DNA from: Lineus longissimus
Taxonomy: Eukaryota; Nemertea; Pilidiophora; Heteronemertea; Lineidae
Reading direction: 5' to 3'
DNA: 60,000 nt
Assembly: GCF_910592395.1 (NCBI RefSeq)
Contig: NC_088314.1
Coordinates: 17,831,998-17,891,997, forward strand
A program made the translations under genes and the position numbers. Positions 56,751-60,000 of this stretch are shown here, piece by piece (the first letter of the stretch is position 1; the number at the start of each line of letters is the position of its first letter). The notes under the pieces were generated by a model. It was not told the DNA's origin and did no database searches. It worked only from the letters and a program-made list of their open reading frames with translations.

Positions 56751-59080
56751 GTGAGAATTGCCGCTATAGTATTGTAATGGAGATATGTTATCTGCTGAAT
56801 CAGTTTGCGGATGAAATGTATGGACCTGAAGAGGTGAGAATTGCCGCTATGATATTGTAATGGAGATATGTTATCTGCTGAATCAGTATGCTGATGAAAT
56901 GTATTGACCTGAAGAGGTGAGAATTGCCGCTATAATAGTGTAATAGGGATATGTTATCTGCTGAATCAGTAGGGTATGCTGATGAAATGTACGGACAGAT
57001 CTGAGGGGTGAGCATTGCCGCAATTGTAGTCAGGTGGTAACACTAACTGGCGATTTTGTCATGCTGACTTTCATCGTTATGCGACTCCTTCACAGGTGCA
57101 AAAATCCTCCGTAAATTTTGACCTACATGTACAGAATTTCATTCCAAGACCCTTCCAGGCATTGTGAACTTATGTGTTTTATCGTAGGACTTCCTGAAAG
57201 AGAAGAAGCATGATGATGAAGGTTCTGAAGAGGAAGAGGAAGACCTTGAAGCTGCCTTGAAGAAGGAGGTCCAGGAGATGAGAGATGTCAAACCAAAAGA
57301 CAGAAGATTTCAGGTGAGAATTTCTGGGTACTTTCCAAAAGTATATACTGTGGGGCCTCTCTTAGTGGACACCTCTATTAACAGGACATCTTCTCTATCA
57401 AGGACAGTGGTTTTGGTCCCTAGTAATGGGTCGTTTCTGTATACTGTGACCTCTGTAATTAGGACATGTCCATACTATGGAAAGCATTTCTTATTCCCAA
57501 GGGTGTCCTTTATAGAGAGGTTCTATTTCTTCCTGTGATATGCTGGCTGAGTTTGCCAAGAGAAATCAGGTCAACTTCTCACCAACTTTGCACCCTTTGT
57601 GTGTGCAGTGTACACTTTTTGGGGCCAGCCCATGGTACACTGACTTCTAACCTTTAAAACAATTGTAACTTAGACAGAGTCTATAAATTCATTGGCTTTC
57701 TTATCTTATTGTCTCTGGATCTATGATGAGGTCTGAAAAATATCTTGAGACAGTGCCTGCCAGCCTTCTTAACAAGATTGTAAGAGGGCACATGGATATC
57801 TGGATTCATGAAAGGTGTTGGCATGAAGTCATCTCATCACTTTGAGTTGCAACTATCTATTCACTTTAGGTGCTGTCTCACAATCCACTCACTCAAATGT
57901 TGACATTTTAATTTAAAGTGATACTATGATGTGATTTACAACTTTGCGGAAATACGTCCGTTTTTAATTGTTGATCATATTGTAAAGCTCAAATTTTCCA
58001 TTTTTGATCAGATTTATTATAAAATCGCTGAATGTAAACCACCGCGACCGCGAAAATGTTCATGCTGTGACGTCATCAACGAAAACGGCATCAAAGCGAG
58101 CCGCCCGGGCGGGATTAAACCATGAATTTCTAGAAAATGTGCATTTCGATTCGAAAACCTAACCGATTTATGAGAAAGTGCCGTAGTCATTTGTCAAAAA
58201 CAGCTAAAACATTATGTGGTGAAATTTGACACGAGTTACCCTTTAATTTCATTTCCAGGTTGTCGACACAGGTGCCAAGAATTGTATCTTTGTCAGGACA
58301 ACAGTCGACGATCCTGGTGAAATGGTCCACAAAATCATGTCGGACGTCTACGAGACGAAAACAAGCAAAGTTCGTCACATTCAGCGCATGTTGCCCATCA
58401 GCCACACATGCAAGGCGTACAAAGATGACATCAACGCGTTAATGCCGACGATATTACAGCCTCATTTAGATAAATATCCCGGCGGACGTCCGTCATTCTG
58501 TGTTGTGTTTAAAGTTCGGAACAGTAATAGCGTTGGGCGGACGGACGTGTATGAAGTTGTCGGGGACGTAATGATGGATTGTCAGGTTGATACGGTTAAT
58601 CCGGATCTTGTTGTGATAGTCGAGGTTATTAAGACGGTTTGCTGCATCAGTGTTGTTACGGACTATTTCAAATTTCGGAAGTTTAACATGCATGAGATTG
58701 TTCAGAGGACAGTTGATAGAGGTGCAGTGGGTGAAAAGACTGAGAAGGGTGTTGAGGGAAAAGGTGAGGAGAAGGCAGCAGGGGAAGTTGATGTGGGTGC
58801 AGGAAAAGTTGGTGTGGGAGCAGACGTTAATGTTGATGTTGGGGATGTGGGTAGTCATGTTCTGGATGGGGAGAATGGGAAAATGGTAGGTGAGGAGCCT
58901 GTAAAAGCCGAGGGGGAGGAAGAAAAGATGTCATCCGAGTCGTCAGCAGCAGTTGATGGGGATGAGGAAAAGGGGAAAATATTGGATGGGAATTCTGGAA
59001 AAGTTGATGGTTGTGAAGAAAAGGGGAAAATGGTTGATGGGGATTCGGGAACAGTTGATGGGGACATACATGCAGAATAG
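56544..59080 (+). CDS. THUMPD1: THUMP domain-containing protein 1 (NAT10 adaptor), 3 exons
   Basis: Exons 56544-56750, 57188-57313 and 58259-59080 join in phase 0 to give 384 aa. Basic N-terminus (RKRKRPKSYYVKSAKQARGG), then GIKGFLLTCNFREKDSVREA, YNLLNQYADEMYGPEE, an acidic linker ending AALKKEVQEMRD, and a THUMP domain (IFVRTTV, IQRMLPISHTCKAY, FCVVFKVRNS, VVIVEVIKTVCCISVVTDYF, KFRKFNMHEIV). This matches vertebrate THUMPD1 along its length. Known role: RNA-binding adaptor that brings the acetyltransferase NAT10 to tRNA-Ser and tRNA-Leu for ac4C12 formation, in the nucleus and nucleolus. The C-terminal ~110 residues (Gly/Val/Lys/Glu repeats such as GDEEKGKILDGNSGKVDG) are a low-complexity extension, longer than the human tail. 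Confidence 0.96.
56700..57010 (+). repeat. 83-bp tandem repeat carrying the THUMPD1 exon 1 end and donor site
   Basis: Four units, the first being the real exon end. Units 2-4 have donor-like GAAGAG|GTGAGA at 56834 and 56917 and a diverged one near 57007. Each has in-frame stops (TAATGG, TATTGACC). Spacing is 83, 83 and about 90 bp. Confidence 0.92.
57188..57313 (+). CDS. THUMPD1: THUMPD1 exon 2
   Basis: 42 codons, DFLKEKKHDDEGSEEEEEDL to DRRFQ: the acidic linker and the conserved AALKKEV motif. Acceptor TTTATCGTAG, donor GTGAGA. Phase 0-0. Confidence 0.94.
57346..57530 (+). mobile_element. MITE, family B (copy 15, diverged)
   Basis: TACTGTGGGGCCTCTCTTAG ... TATAGAGAGGTTCTATTTC in THUMPD1 intron 2. 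The family is not confined to CELSR. Confidence 0.78.
57531..58258. other. THUMPD1 intron 2, remainder
   Basis: No supported feature. Confidence 0.5.
58259..59080 (+). CDS. THUMPD1: THUMPD1 exon 3 (THUMP domain and tail)
   Basis: 273 codons plus TAG. VVDTGAKNCIFVRTTV opens the THUMP domain. The end of the exon is built of imperfect ~57-bp repeats coding for EKGK..DG.SG.VDG, a likely site of length variation. Acceptor TTTCATTTCCAG. Confidence 0.96.
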   Translation, partial: VVDTGAKNCIFVRTTVDDPGEMVHKIMSDVYETKTSKVRHIQRMLPISHTCKAYKDDINALMPTILQPHLDKYPGGRPSFCVVFKVRNSNSVGRTDVYEVVGDVMMDCQVDTVNPDLVVIVEVIKTVCCISVVTDYFKFRKFNMHEIVQRTVDRGAVGEKTEKGVEGKGEEKAAGEVDVGAGKVGVGADVNVDVGDVGSHVLDGENGKMVGEEPVKAEGEEEKMSSESSAAVDGDEEKGKILDGNSGKVDGCEEKGKMVDGDSGTVDGDIHAE

Positions 59081-59555
59081 GTGTCATCCGAGTCACTGGT
59101 CGTAGAAAACAACAAGAGGTTTGATGGGGAAACTGCATGACGTGCAGAGTGAAATGATAAAAATGATGGTTTATTTAAAAATAGGGTCTATAGGTAGGAG
59201 CTTAGGGGTCCCATGGTATTAACTAAATTCACAATTCGGGTCTTGTACAAGCAAGAGTGTCTATGTGAGATACTAAAGACACCTGTTGGTCACTTGGCAA
59301 AACTTCAGCAGGCCTTCCAAGGCTCCTACTTTTACATGTAAGTCTCACTCCGCAGGATTGGGGAAGCAGCAGAATTTTCAAAAGCAGCCACAAGTAGACA
59401 TGGTTTTTAGGGTCGATGTATTGATCTGTAGTGTATGCTATGTTGTTACTGCCATTGGTGTTCCTTGCTGTACTGAATGGGACATTTGCATTTTGAATGA
59501 AATATTTTCATAATGAATCTTTTCTTTGTCTATCTGTATTACACCTCCCTGCTGT
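59081..59555 (+). other. THUMPD1 3' flank / 3' UTR
   Basis: No canonical AATAAA seen between the stop and the repeat at 59560. AATGAA at ~59512 followed by T/GT-rich sequence is a weak candidate signal. Confidence 0.3.
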
Positions 59556-59559
59556 CAGG

Positions 59560-60000
59560 GACTTAATTGTGAAAGACATGGGGGGGCTATGCCTCCTGCA
59601 GCACTGGCCGCTTGTTGTGCAACAGGGACTGGACTGGTTGTGAAAGACCGTCCTGCTTCACCAGCCACAGGGTGTGAGAGACCGGGACTGAACCTCCTGC
59701 TCCACCAGCGTGGGAGACAGGGGCCAAATTGTGAAAGACATGGGGGGGGGGCTATTCCTCCTGCAGCACTGGCCGCTTGTGAAAGAGGGGACTGGACTAC
59801 TGGTTGTGAAAGACCGTCCTGCTTCACCAGCCACAGGGTGTGAGAGACAGGGGAACTAGACCTCCTGCTCCACCAGCGTGGGAGACAGGGGCACAAACTG
59901 GGAAAGACATGGGGGCTATTCCTCCTCAGACACCAGTCACTCATTGTGAAACTGGAGCCTACACAACTGGTTGTGTAAGACAAGAGCTTGTACCTCCTGC
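59560..60000 (+). repeat. ~165-bp tandem repeat running off the window end
   Basis: GTGAAAGACATGGGGGGGCT AT..CCTCCTGCAGCACTGGCC and CTGCTTCACCAGCCACAGGG TG recur at about 59568, 59730 and 59898. Each unit has internal sub-repeats (TTGTGAAAGAC). The array is not complete in the window. Confidence 0.88.

Noticed and set aside
58493-59138. Minus-strand ORFs opposite THUMPD1 exon 3
   Set aside because: Antisense shadows of the coding exon and its repeats.

Overview
The window is animal nuclear DNA: a dense run of GT/AG-spliced exons, long repeat-rich introns, tRNA-derived SINEs, MITEs, and no operons or prokaryotic signals. The gene content and the repeat style (short TA-flanked MITEs, tandem-core elements, SINEs with simple-sequence tails) suggest a marine invertebrate. 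A lophotrochozoan is my guess, held with low confidence; no species is claimed.

Positions 2523-48259 (+) hold the 3' two thirds of a CELSR/Flamingo (starry night) seven-pass cadherin gene. I could place 32 consecutive coding exons whose phases all agree. Together they give 1771 residues: EGF repeats, laminin-G 1, EGF, laminin-G 2, EGF repeats, a laminin-type EGF, HormR, GAIN/GPS, seven transmembrane segments and a ~396-residue cytoplasmic tail. The cadherin repeats and signal peptide lie upstream of the window. The last coding exon is only 34 bp and ends in Glu-Thr-Ser-Val, a class I PDZ ligand.

Positions 54334-56172 (-) hold a pogo/Tigger-type transposase gene in three predicted exons (413 aa). 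It has a Pipsqueak-type HTH and an apparently intact D-D-35-D catalytic triad. It is divergently arranged, about 370 bp from the start of THUMPD1 (56544-59080, +, three exons, 384 aa), the tRNA/rRNA acetylation adaptor with a THUMP domain. A ~165-bp tandem repeat runs off the end of the window.

The introns and intergenic DNA are full of repeats. There are about 15 copies of a TA-flanked MITE with CAGTRGAACCTC ends and four copies of a ~120-bp palindromic MITE. Two nearly identical 221-bp perfect-hairpin MITEs sit 41.5 kb apart. Two tandem-core elements have (CGT)n tracts and ~302-bp repeats. At least two SINE families, a LINE 3' end and many minisatellites are also present.

The most unusual pattern is that tandem duplications straddle exon-intron boundaries at three places: CELSR exon 11/12, CELSR exon 20 and THUMPD1 exon 1. 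Each leaves arrays of dead exon edges that still carry recognisable splice sites next to the functional one. All coordinates, phases and translations were read by eye, and no database search was run.
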